Source: GCA-002282575 sp964606405
Lineage (GTDB): Bacteria; Pseudomonadota; Gammaproteobacteria; Thiomicrospirales; Thiomicrospiraceae
DNA: 64,000 nucleotides
Direction: 5' to 3'
NCBI GenBank assembly: GCA_964606405.1
Contig: CAZSGH010000007.1
Span: forward strand, 1 to 64,000
Shown here one piece after another: positions 34,093 through 41,577 of the stretch; positions within the stretch are counted from its first letter, which is position 1, and each line of letters opens with the position of its first letter. The notes beneath the pieces were generated by a model that saw only the letters and a list, made by a program, of their open reading frames with translations, searched no databases and was not told the origin of the DNA. The position numbers and the translations under genes were made by a program.

Positions 34093-34099
34093 GGTTATA

Positions 34100-35299
34100 T
34101 TACCCTTTCAAATCTTCTAACCAATCTGCCCACGCTTGCATCATGCTGGCGCGTTGGTCTAAGTATTGGGCTTTGTTATAAACAGCTTGAACACCGCCTA
34201 AAACGTGCGCCAGTTGTAGCTCAATAATATGCGGTTCAAAGCCACGCTCATTCATGGTGGTGCTAAATGAGTGTCGCCAGCCGTGGTTAGTAAAGGCGTC
34301 CTTATCAATACCCTGCACCCGCATAGCCTTTAACAGTGCTTCAATTCTTATGGGCTTGCTGTTGGTTAAAGGGCTGGGGAAAACATAATCACCGCCTTTG
34401 TGGTGTGCTTTCTGATTTTCCAATATGGCGACGGCTTGCCGTGACAATGGCACAATATGCGCTTTTTTCATTTTCATGCGTTGGGCATCAATACGCAAAA
34501 CACGATCCACTAAATCGACTTCTTGCCATTTAAGTCCACATAATTCATTAGCCCTTAGCGCGGTTAAAGGTAGAAGTCGCATAGCATTAGCAACTTCAAA
34601 GCTGCCTTTGTAGGGATAGTTAATTTTCTGGTAAATTAGTCTTATTTCGGCTGGCAATACTTGGTGGGCATGGTTTCGTTTTTCCTGTTTTTGAAAAACA
34701 TCTAAAGGCACATCACGGCTGGGGTCGGTGTTTAGCTTTTGAGTTCCCACTGCATAGCGTAGCACTTGCGATAATATTGAGCGTACCTTTTTTAAGGTGT
34801 CTAGCTTCCCAGCTTGCTCACATCGTTTGAGCGTGTCCAGCACGTCTATTGGTTGAATGTCTACCAGTGCTATTTTTCCCAATCGGGGCATTAAGTACAT
34901 TCTACCCCGCGCCAGCACGTCATCACTATAACCCTCTGTCCAGCTTGGTTGTTTGAATGTGTGCCAATCGTTAAAGGCTTGCTCAAAAGTATAGGCTAAC
35001 AATTCAGCTTCAACGGCTTGCGCTTGTCTGTCTGCTTTGGCTTGTTGTTTAGCCGCGCTGGGGTCTATCCCTTGCCCTAGTTTTTCCTTTGCTTTGTCTC
35101 TGGCATCACGCGCCAGTTTTAGGCTAACAGCGGGATAATTGCCAATCGTTAAAAGCTTTTCTTTGCCATCGTATCGGTATTTCATGCGCCAGTGTTTACC
35201 CCCACTTGGTGCAACTTCGAGAAACAAGCCGCCAGCATCACTAAGCTTAAACTTCTTATCTTTAGGCTTTGCGTTTTTTATGGCTGTTTCCGTCAACAT
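34100..35299 (-). CDS. int: P4-type tyrosine integrase
   Basis: 399 residues. An N-terminal DUF4102 arm-binding domain (LTETAIKNAKPKDKKFKLSD) is followed by a SAM-like core-binding region and the catalytic domain with R249, H339, R342, H365 and nucleophile Y374, nine residues after H365 as in other family members. It integrates the element at the 3' end of ssrA, which begins 205 bases upstream of its start codon. All catalytic residues are present, so mobility is possible. Confidence 0.95.
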   Translation of the reverse strand: MLTETAIKNAKPKDKKFKLSDAGGLFLEVAPSGGKHWRMKYRYDGKEKLLTIGNYPAVSLKLARDARDKAKEKLGQGIDPSAAKQQAKADRQAQAVEAELLAYTFEQAFNDWHTFKQPSWTEGYSDDVLARGRMYLMPRLGKIALVDIQPIDVLDTLKRCEQAGKLDTLKKVRSILSQVLRYAVGTQKLNTDPSRDVPLDVFQKQEKRNHAHQVLPAEIRLIYQKINYPYKGSFEVANAMRLLPLTALRANELCGLKWQEVDLVDRVLRIDAQRMKMKKAHIVPLSRQAVAILENQKAHHKGGDYVFPSPLTNSKPIRIEALLKAMRVQGIDKDAFTNHGWRHSFSTTMNERGFEPHIIELQLAHVLGGVQAVYNKAQYLDQRASMMQAWADWLEDLKG

Positions 35300-35363
35300 A
35301 TCATCACCTTATCACTATTTTGGGGGTATAGTTTTTTCTGAGCTGGGGGTGTATGCCCCTGTT

Positions 35364-35384
35364 ACCCCCAAATATACCCCCAAA
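35364..35384 (+). repeat. integrase arm-type site candidate, right end
   Basis: An exact copy of the 21-bp sequence at 24197. It lies 120 bp inside the right att core, with further G5/C5-rich half-sites on either strand at 35319-35333 and 35344-35359. These sit in the integrase promoter region, so integrase binding could also autoregulate. Confidence 0.6.
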
Positions 35385-35468
35385 TAATCGGGCTGTAAAG
35401 TGATTTAGTGAAACGGTAAAAAACGCTACCAAACTATAAGTTATTGATTTTATTGTATTGCAGGCATT

Positions 35469-35491
35469 AAAAAAGCCGTTATGAACGGCTT
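35469..35491 (-). terminator. rho-independent terminator of ssrA
   Basis: On the - strand AAGCCGTT, CAT and AACGGCTT are followed by six Ts, ending 13 bases after the tmRNA CCA. Its stem differs from the terminators at 24094 and 22441, as expected if the integrated element supplies a new terminator to ssrA. Confidence 0.85.
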
Positions 35492-35503
35492 GAATTGGGT
35501 AAT

Positions 35504-35526
35504 TGGTGGAGGCGGGGGGAGTTGAA
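35504..35526 (-). repeat. attachment site C (ssrA 3' end), right end of island
   Basis: The functional 3' end of the tmRNA gene; 23 bases identical to 24130-24152. Integration restores the gene, leaving tmRNA intact. Confidence 0.92.
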
Positions 35527-35853
35527 CCCCCGTCCGAAGACGCTTAACTCTCGGTTCTACATGTGTAGTCTGTTTATTATTCTCGGCGACACTAAACCCA
35601 ACAGACAGGGAAAGCATCGACACAGCCTAATAAGTTTAACCAATGCTTATCGGCATTCCATTGGCGATCTGATGTGCATTACCTTGGTAACTCAACCCAT
35701 CAGCGAGCTGAGACCAAGGACTCACGCCTTAAGCGGCGAGAGCGAAAGTTTCGTCGTTTGCGACTATATTGTGCTAAATGGATTTACGAGGTATCTAACA
35801 CCCTCGACATGCCCCTAAAACCTTACTATCCCCGTCGAAGCCAGTACGCCCCC
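35504..35853 (-). ncRNA. ssrA: transfer-messenger RNA (tmRNA)
   Basis: A 350-base gene on the - strand with encoded CCA end. The acceptor stem pairs GGGGGCG at the 5' end with CGCCTCC before the terminal ACCA. TGGCTTCGACGGGGAT follows the 5' end. The T-arm has GTTCAA. The tag reading frame at 35761-35729 encodes ANDETFALAA and stop, following the resume region. It rescues stalled ribosomes with SmpB. The 3' end serves as integration site for the neighbouring island. Confidence 0.97.
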
Positions 35854-35882
35854 GAAAGTTCTGCAATGCAGCAGGTAGACAG

Positions 35883-35888
35883 ATTATA
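35883..35888 (-). promoter_or_regulatory. -10 element of the ssrA promoter
   Basis: TATAAT on the - strand about 30 bases before the tmRNA 5' end, giving a short 5' leader removed by RNase P. A -35 element at the right spacing is not convincing. The rest of 35854-36175 contains a family-B repeat and no gene. Confidence 0.5.
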
Positions 35889-36030
35889 ATAGAGCTAAGC
35901 AAGATAAACTGCAATCATAATTCGACAGTATGATTGAAATAAACCGATTACCCAGTGAATGCTTCGTTAGGGCTGTAGTTGTTTAAGCCAGTTCTTGAAC
36001 ACCAACAATCACTCAACGGGTTGGAGGTCT

Positions 36031-36145
36031 GGAGGAAGGGATTCGTGAGAATGGCTGCGGCTCATTGATTAAGTCCCTTCCTACAGCTAAAAAAACAAAC
36101 TTGGGAAGTCTAAAAACTAGCAAAGCGAGGTTTTAGAGATTTCCT
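36031..36145 (+). repeat. MITE-like intergenic repeat, family B
   Basis: Shares with 23777-23933 the inner GGAAGGG/CCCTTCC hairpin, the segment CAGCTAAAAAA, and the end AGCGAGGTTTTAGAGAT. The left terminal inverted repeat is degraded. It lies between ssrA and trmA. Confidence 0.7.
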
Positions 36146-36175
36146 ATTATTCAACATTAATCGTGGAGCTAGGGT

Positions 36176-37264
36176 TTGACCTGCCAAGTATCACCAGAAC
36201 ATTATCAGCAACAATTAGATGACAAGATCGAACGTGTGCGAGGCTTGCTGTCTTTAGCGACAGAGCAATCGATTCATATTGCCCCATCGCCTGTGGCACA
36301 CTACCGTATGCGAGCCGAGTTTCGTGTTTGGCACAAAGAAGATGTTTGGCATTACGCCATGTTCGATGTGGCAAATAAGCGACCTGTTTTTATCGAAGAC
36401 TGTCCCATGGTGGTTGAATCAATCAATGCGTTAATGCAACCGTTGCGTGTGCAGCTCTTAGCGCAGCCCTTGTTATCGCACAAACTTTATGCCATCGACT
36501 TTTTGGCAAGTAGTCAAGGCGAGATACTGGTAACCTTAATTTATAAAACGCCTTTAACGCCAGATTGGGATGATCTTGTGCGTGCGCTAACCTTGCCAGA
36601 CGGGGTGATGGTGATGGGGCGTTCTCGCGGCAAAAAGCGAGTGTTGGTGCGCGATTATGTCAATGAAACCCTATCGTTACCCAGTGGTGATTCGTTTACC
36701 TTGCGTCATGTTGAAAATGCCTTTAGCCAGCCTAATGCTGCGGTGAATGCACAGATGTTAGCGTGGGTCGATGCTCAGTTATCAGCAGACGTTAAGCGTC
36801 CTGCGATATTAGAGTTGTATGGCGGTGCAGGTAATTTTACTTGGGTGTTGGCGCGTCATGCAGATAAGTTGTTGATGACGGAGTTGTCGCCACATGCGGT
36901 GAGTGCTGCGCAAGATGCTTTTGCCCAAGCGGGTATTCATCATGTCACCATTGCCGCAATGAATAGTGAGCAAGTATCTCAGCAGCTGTCATCAACAGGA
37001 GAGGGGACGCAGTTGAATTGGCAAGGGCAAGATTATGATTTTAGACTGGTCATGGTTGACCCTCCTCGAGCAGGTTTAGATGATGTAACGCGGATATTGG
37101 TGCAGCGGTTTGAAACGATTGTGTATGTATCATGCAATCCAGACACGCTTGCTCGAGATATGTTGGCGTGGCAAGAAACGCATCGATTGGCATCTGTGGC
37201 AGTTTTTGATCAGTTTCCTTACACCCATCATATCGAAGTGGGTGTGATGCTGACTAAGAAATGA
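36176..37264 (+). CDS. trmA: tRNA (uracil-5-)-methyltransferase
   Basis: Methylates U54 in the T-loop of tRNAs using S-adenosylmethionine. Length is 362 residues, as in E. coli TrmA. Motifs are LELYGGAGNFTW (SAM binding), VDPPRAGLD, and YVSCNPDTLARD with the nucleophilic Cys. The start is TTG 36176 with GGAG seven bases upstream, and it gives the familiar N-terminus (SPEHYQQQLDDKIERV). It is a lone housekeeping gene after ssrA. Confidence 0.95.
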   Translation: MTCQVSPEHYQQQLDDKIERVRGLLSLATEQSIHIAPSPVAHYRMRAEFRVWHKEDVWHYAMFDVANKRPVFIEDCPMVVESINALMQPLRVQLLAQPLLSHKLYAIDFLASSQGEILVTLIYKTPLTPDWDDLVRALTLPDGVMVMGRSRGKKRVLVRDYVNETLSLPSGDSFTLRHVENAFSQPNAAVNAQMLAWVDAQLSADVKRPAILELYGGAGNFTWVLARHADKLLMTELSPHAVSAAQDAFAQAGIHHVTIAAMNSEQVSQQLSSTGEGTQLNWQGQDYDFRLVMVDPPRAGLDDVTRILVQRFETIVYVSCNPDTLARDMLAWQETHRLASVAVFDQFPYTHHIEVGVMLTKK

Positions 37265-37313
37265 TGTTGCAATGATACAATAACGGTTTTGTGCATAATC
37301 AAAAGAGTACGTC

Positions 37314-38090
37314 ATGGTTATTTGGGCTTGGATTGGTGCGTTATTGATTGGCGTTAGTTTAGGACTGTTAGGTTCTGGCGGCTCGATTTTGACGGTTCCT
37401 GTGCTGGTTTATTTGGTCGGTCAGGATGAGAAGGTCGCTTTTGCCAGTTCCTTAGCGATTGTCGGGCTGATTAGCTTAGTGAGTGCTATTGCTTATGCGA
37501 AACGCAATCAGGTTGATTGGCGTAATGTCGTTTGGTTTGGTGTACCAGGGATGGTCGGTGCGGTTTTTGGTGCTTATGCTGCGCGTTATGTACCGTCGTG
37601 GATACAAATGCTTATTTTTTCAGTGTTGTTGCTGGTTGCTGCGACACTGATGTTTCGTCCCGTTAAGCTGAATAACGAGCCGCACACCCCACGTGCATTT
37701 TGGCAAGTTGGTTTGGATGGCTTTTTAGTAGGAGGAATCACTGGGCTGGTAGGTGTTGGTGGCGGGTTCTTAATCATTCCAGCGCTGGTGTTGCTGGGCG
37801 GCTTGTCGATGACCATGGCGGTTGGCACATCATTGGTTATTATTACCATGAAATCGGCAAGTGGATTTTGGGAATATTTGCACGTACTTGATGCATTGCA
37901 GTTGTCATTAGACTGGGGGCTCATTGCGGTTTTTTCGCTACTCGGTATTGCGGGCGGTTTTGTTGGGCAAAAATTGAATGATCGATTGCCACAACAGTTA
38001 TTGCGTCGCTTATTCGCTGTGTTTTTATTATTGATGGGTTCGTTTATTTTATGGCGCAACCTACCAAAATTGATGGGAGTCTTTGCATGA
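37314..38090 (+). CDS. TauE/SafE-family membrane permease
   Basis: 258 residues, with about eight membrane segments and two family repeats (GALLIGVSLGLLGSGGSILTVPVLVYL near the start, GGITGLVGVGGGFLIIPALVLLGG in the middle; quoted in part). Such proteins export or import small organosulfur or sulfite-type anions; substrate unknown. It overlaps the next gene by four bases (ATGA). Confidence 0.9.
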   Translation: MVIWAWIGALLIGVSLGLLGSGGSILTVPVLVYLVGQDEKVAFASSLAIVGLISLVSAIAYAKRNQVDWRNVVWFGVPGMVGAVFGAYAARYVPSWIQMLIFSVLLLVAATLMFRPVKLNNEPHTPRAFWQVGLDGFLVGGITGLVGVGGGFLIIPALVLLGGLSMTMAVGTSLVIITMKSASGFWEYLHVLDALQLSLDWGLIAVFSLLGIAGGFVGQKLNDRLPQQLLRRLFAVFLLLMGSFILWRNLPKLMGVFA

Positions 38091-38641
38091 AAATCGGATT
38101 AAAGTCGGCAGCTTTGTTGTTTGCGATGAGCAGTTTGTCGGGTCACGCTAATAGTGCGAGCGACGTTAATGCCATGTCGGCGGTCGTTTTTGCTCAGGTT
38201 AAGGGGTTGCCCGATGGTTTCAAACAAGCGATCAGTGAGCAACTATTGGCTAAAAAGTGGCAAGTAAAAGAAGGGAAATTAGCCGATACCAAATGTGGTG
38301 TCGTTCCTCATGCTACCAGTTTGGTCGATTTGAACCATGATGGTGTGAATGAAGTGATTCTGCTGTTAGGGAATGAATGTACCTCTGGCAAAATTGGCGG
38401 CACTATTTATTTGTTCTCGCCAGAAGCAGAGAATAAGGTGCAACGTCAATTAGGCTTTTCGGCAACAGGCTTTAAAGCTTACAAACGAGAAGGAGAGGTT
38501 TGGGACGATTTGTTATTTACAGGTACAGGCGATTGCCAACCTGTTTGGCGTAACAAGGGTGGACGCTATAACTTTAGCCATTTATTCGAAGTCAAACCTA
38601 ATGCCTGCTCAGTGCCTTCAGGACATGCTAGTGGCAACTAA
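38087..38641 (+). CDS. secreted protein of unknown function
   Basis: 184 residues from ATG 38087, which overlaps the permease stop. The first 23 residues form a signal peptide (LKSAALLFAMSSLSGHANS). The mature part contains VDLNHDGVNEVILLLGNEC, similar to FG-GAP/VCBS-type calcium-binding loops, and four cysteines that could form disulfides in the periplasm. I do not know the family. The end overlaps ttcA by 17 bases. Confidence 0.75.
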   Translation: MKIGLKSAALLFAMSSLSGHANSASDVNAMSAVVFAQVKGLPDGFKQAISEQLLAKKWQVKEGKLADTKCGVVPHATSLVDLNHDGVNEVILLLGNECTSGKIGGTIYLFSPEAENKVQRQLGFSATGFKAYKREGEVWDDLLFTGTGDCQPVWRNKGGRYNFSHLFEVKPNACSVPSGHASGN

Positions 38642-39386
38642 AGGCGTTGCGCCACCCAAAGCATTGATGCGTCCGATCGGACGCGCCATTGTCCAACACC
38701 AGATGATCCAAGAGGGTGATCGGGTGCTGCTGGGCTTGTCGGGCGGTAAGGATTCGTTGGCGTTGCTCATGGTGCTCAAGCATTTGCAACGTCATGCACC
38801 TATTTCGTTTGAATTGGGTGCTTGTACGGTTGATCCTGAAATTCCAGGGTTTGATCCTTCGCCACTCAAAGCCTATTTGGCTGAGTTGGGTGTGCCTTAC
38901 TTTTACGAAAGCCAAGGCATTATGGCACAAGCGGAAGCCTCGATGCAGGGCGATTCTTTTTGCTCCTTTTGTTCGCGCATGAAACGCGGTATTTTGTATT
39001 CGCGCGCGCGTAGCGAGGGTTACAACGTATTGGCATTGGGTCAGCATTTAGATGATGTGGCGGAAAGCTTATTGATGTCGCTGATGTATCAGGGTAAGTT
39101 ACATACCATGAAAGCGAATTACGTGATTGATGCGGGTGATTTGCGCGTGATTCGTCCGCTCATTGGCGTGCGCGAGCGCCAGACTCGCGCTTTTGCAGAA
39201 GCAGCTAAGCTCCCCGTGATTGCCGATAATTGCCCAGCGTGCTACAGCAAACCGCAACAGCGTGAGCGCATGAAAGCCTTGTTGGCTGATGAAGAAGCGC
39301 ATAACAAGCAGCTGTTTGCCAATTTACTGTCGGCAATGGCACCATTGATTGCTGATAAAGGGGCTATATCTCATGACAGCGCCTAA
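38625..39386 (+). CDS. ttcA: tRNA 2-thiocytidine biosynthesis protein
   Basis: Thiolates C32 of certain tRNAs using ATP and an iron-sulfur cluster. The PP-loop SGGKDS is at residues 39-44 and cysteine pairs C113/C116 and C203/C206 hold the cluster chemistry. The ATG at 38625 has AGGA just upstream; ATG 38601 is an alternative. Length is about 253 residues, near the family lower range. Identification is secure. Confidence 0.94.
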   Translation: MLVATKGVAPPKALMRPIGRAIVQHQMIQEGDRVLLGLSGGKDSLALLMVLKHLQRHAPISFELGACTVDPEIPGFDPSPLKAYLAELGVPYFYESQGIMAQAEASMQGDSFCSFCSRMKRGILYSRARSEGYNVLALGQHLDDVAESLLMSLMYQGKLHTMKANYVIDAGDLRVIRPLIGVRERQTRAFAEAAKLPVIADNCPACYSKPQQRERMKALLADEEAHNKQLFANLLSAMAPLIADKGAISHDSA

Positions 39387-39395
39387 AAACTTAAA

Positions 39396-39499
39396 GACAT
39401 TTCCAATAAGTCAATCTTTCGTCATCCTCGCGCATGAGGGGATACAAAAAACCAAGGGGATAGATTCCCGCTTTCGCGGGAATGACGGGTTTTTAAGGG
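39396..39499 (+). repeat. MITE-like intergenic repeat, family A, with dRS3-like core
   Basis: The reverse-oriented counterpart of 2274-2385. It shares ATCTTTCGTCATCCTCGCGC and the palindrome at 39464-39483 (ATTCCC, 8 bases, GGGAAT) ahead of GACGGGTTTTTA. It fills the gap between ttcA and the acyltransferase gene. Confidence 0.8.
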
Positions 39500-39506
39500 T
39501 TTTCTT

Positions 39507-40406
39507 ATGAGTGAGTCGCGTAAAGTAGGGTTGTTTTTAGGGTTTTTGCGTTTTTGCAGCAAATTGCCACTGCCGATCAATCATGCTTTGGGTGCATCCT
39601 TAGGCTTGATTTACGTATTGTTTCCCAGCCGAGATCGTCATGTCGTTTGGGTGAATTTGAGTATTGCATTTCCCCAACAATCTATTTGGCAGCGTGTCTT
39701 ATTATTACTGTCTTTCTTTAAAGAGTTGGGTAAGACACTGACCGAGTTAGGCGTTATTTGGCTCAGTGAGCCAACGCACTTGTTGTCGCTTATTAAAGAG
39801 ATAGCAGGGCAGTCGTATATGGATGAGGCCTTGGCGAAAGGCAAGGGTGTTATGTTGCTGACCCCTCATTTTGGTGCATGGGAAGTGATTGGTCCTTATT
39901 GGTCGCATCAAATGCCGATGACGATTTTATATCAACCACCAGAACAAGCCGATTTAGCACCTTTTGTACAACAAGCACGTGAGCGCATGGGCGCAACACT
40001 CGTACCCACCGACATCAGTGGTGTGCGGGCATTGTTGAGCGCATTAAAGAAAAATCAGTTGGCGGGTATTCTGCCCGACCAAGATCCAGGTGATAACGGT
40101 GGGGTGTTTGCAGATTTTTTTGCTAAGCCCGCACACACAATGGTATTAGCAGGGCGACTTGCCAATAAAAGCGATGCCAGTGTGTTGTTTACCATTTGTG
40201 AGCGTTTACCATGGGGGCAAGGCTATCGGATGCATCTATTGCCTTGCGATGATGCCGTGCACGATAAAGATCCGTTTACCAGCGCAACAGCGATGAACCA
40301 TAGCTTAGAAGCCTGTGTGCGTGTTGCACCTGCGCAATATATTTGGAACTATAAGCGTTGGCGACAACAGCCCGATGGCATTGATCCGTATGACAGAGGT
40401 AAATAA
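39507..40406 (+). CDS. LpxL/HtrB-type lysophospholipid acyltransferase
   Basis: 299 residues of the late lipid A acyltransferase family. The catalytic motif is H121-x4-E126 (PHFGAWEVIG). AGILPDQDPG and the C-terminal YIWNYKRWRQQPDG match lauroyl/myristoyl transferases. A hydrophobic N-terminus anchors it to the inner membrane. It would add a secondary acyl chain to lipid A; chain length cannot be told. It stands alone between two repeat elements. Confidence 0.88.
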   Translation: MSESRKVGLFLGFLRFCSKLPLPINHALGASLGLIYVLFPSRDRHVVWVNLSIAFPQQSIWQRVLLLLSFFKELGKTLTELGVIWLSEPTHLLSLIKEIAGQSYMDEALAKGKGVMLLTPHFGAWEVIGPYWSHQMPMTILYQPPEQADLAPFVQQARERMGATLVPTDISGVRALLSALKKNQLAGILPDQDPGDNGGVFADFFAKPAHTMVLAGRLANKSDASVLFTICERLPWGQGYRMHLLPCDDAVHDKDPFTSATAMNHSLEACVRVAPAQYIWNYKRWRQQPDGIDPYDRGK

Positions 40407-40409
40407 CCA

Positions 40410-40534
40410 AGGGGATCTCTGAAAAGTGCAATGGCTTTGGGGAAGGGGGCGCCTTTTTAGCTTTCCTTAACCAATGGGTTATTTCAACATCCCTTTCCTC
40501 CAGACCTCCTGCTCATTGGGTTTTTAGATGTGCT
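40410..40534 (+). repeat. degenerate MITE-like intergenic repeat
   Basis: Begins AGGGGATCTCTGAAAA and ends GGGTTTTTAGATGTGCT, echoing the terminal repeats of families A and B, with GGGAAGGG / CCCTTTCC inside. Divergent from the other copies. A further fragment (GGAGCCTCTAAAAGC) lies at 41461. Confidence 0.45.
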
Positions 40535-40589
40535 CAACCATATAACCGCTTGACGAACCTTATTAGTTAACTTAATCTATCCATTAATT

Positions 40590-41471
40590 TTGTTTTTATT
40601 TCTGAGGCGATTGGTCGTGTTGCGCTTATTTGCTTTTTTCCTTGGTTTTATCTTACTGATCATTAATTCGATTGGTTTGACCACAGGTATTCGCAGCAGC
40701 GAACTCGCTAATGAAACAGCAACCTATTTTCCTAATGATTTAAGTTTAACCGAAACTGATTTTTATGATCAGCTAGCCTTGCTTGATCCCAATGATCGCC
40801 CTGCCTATTTAGTTGCTTTGACCAGTTTGGTGAGTCAAGGCGTTTTACATTATTGGCAGCCAGAAGGTATGGATAATTACAATATCCGCTTGCCTTGGAC
40901 AGAAAACTATCTGTTGCGCGCCTTATCATACGTGGATCCTAAGTTTTTTCAGATGTATGAATTTCAAGACTATCGTCGGGCCTTAGCGCGTGGTATTGGT
41001 TTGTGTTCTCAGCATGCCATCATCACGGCTGGTATTCTGCAAGAGCAGGGTATTCCCGCTAAACTTATCGAATTACATGGACATGTTGTTTTAACTGCCG
41101 AAGTTGACGAAGGTCAGTGGTGGGTTCTCGATCCTGACTATGGTTTAGTCATTCCTATGTCGTTAGATGCCGCCGAAGAGCATTACGACGAAGTAGCGCA
41201 GCTTTATGCTCAAGCTGGCTTTAGCGATTATGACGTGGACAAAGTTGAAGAGTGGTTTGCTACGCGTGACAATGTTATCTACGATGGTGGAGCATCGACC
41301 TATATGCCCGCAATCTGGGTAATAGAACATCTAAGCTATCTGATAAAGTGGCTTTTCCCCTTGCTGTTAATCTTGCCTTTATTGCGCGTGAGCCGATTAG
41401 ATGCGCTACGTTGGCAACTTCGTCGTTTGCATGTTGTTTCTCGTCGTCGTTTACGGTTAGGGAGCCTCTAA
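40590..41471 (+). CDS. membrane-anchored transglutaminase-like protein
   Basis: 293 residues with an N-terminal membrane segment (about 8-28), a transglutaminase-like domain with C139 (GLCSQHA), H165 (LHGHVVLTAEV) and D181 (VLDPDYG), and a C-terminal membrane segment followed by a highly basic tail. The catalytic triad is complete. Such domains in bacteria are peptidases or amidohydrolases at the cell envelope. Start is TTG 40590 or GTG 40617; neither has a strong ribosome binding site. Confidence 0.75.
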   Translation: MFLFLRRLVVLRLFAFFLGFILLIINSIGLTTGIRSSELANETATYFPNDLSLTETDFYDQLALLDPNDRPAYLVALTSLVSQGVLHYWQPEGMDNYNIRLPWTENYLLRALSYVDPKFFQMYEFQDYRRALARGIGLCSQHAIITAGILQEQGIPAKLIELHGHVVLTAEVDEGQWWVLDPDYGLVIPMSLDAAEEHYDEVAQLYAQAGFSDYDVDKVEEWFATRDNVIYDGGASTYMPAIWVIEHLSYLIKWLFPLLLILPLLRVSRLDALRWQLRRLHVVSRRRLRLGSL

Positions 41472-41577
41472 AAGCTTCGCTTCGCTTGTTTTTAGTGCGC
41501 TCGATGATTAATTGTTTAAGTTACTTGACCTGCGTGAGCGCGTCAGCTAGTCTAATCGCTTCAGTGCTTGAGGTGAG

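Larger units (their letters stand above)
24130..35526. mobile_element. P4-like satellite / integrative island in ssrA
   Basis: 11.4 kb bounded by exact 23-bp copies of the ssrA 3' end. The tyrosine integrase gene lies next to the tmRNA-side copy. The order from the integrase is: int, RelE/XRE pair, small genes, alpA, HTH, toprim primase, DUF927 helicase, iteron region, then cargo (two unknown genes, MmeI-like R-M, XRE regulator). The replication genes resemble the P4 alpha logic split over two proteins. No capsid, terminase or packaging genes are seen, so it is either a satellite that uses a helper or a non-packaged island. Confidence 0.88.

Noticed and set aside
36147..36374. - strand frame between ssrA and trmA
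   Set aside because: It lies mostly antisense to the trmA start and has no recognisable features.
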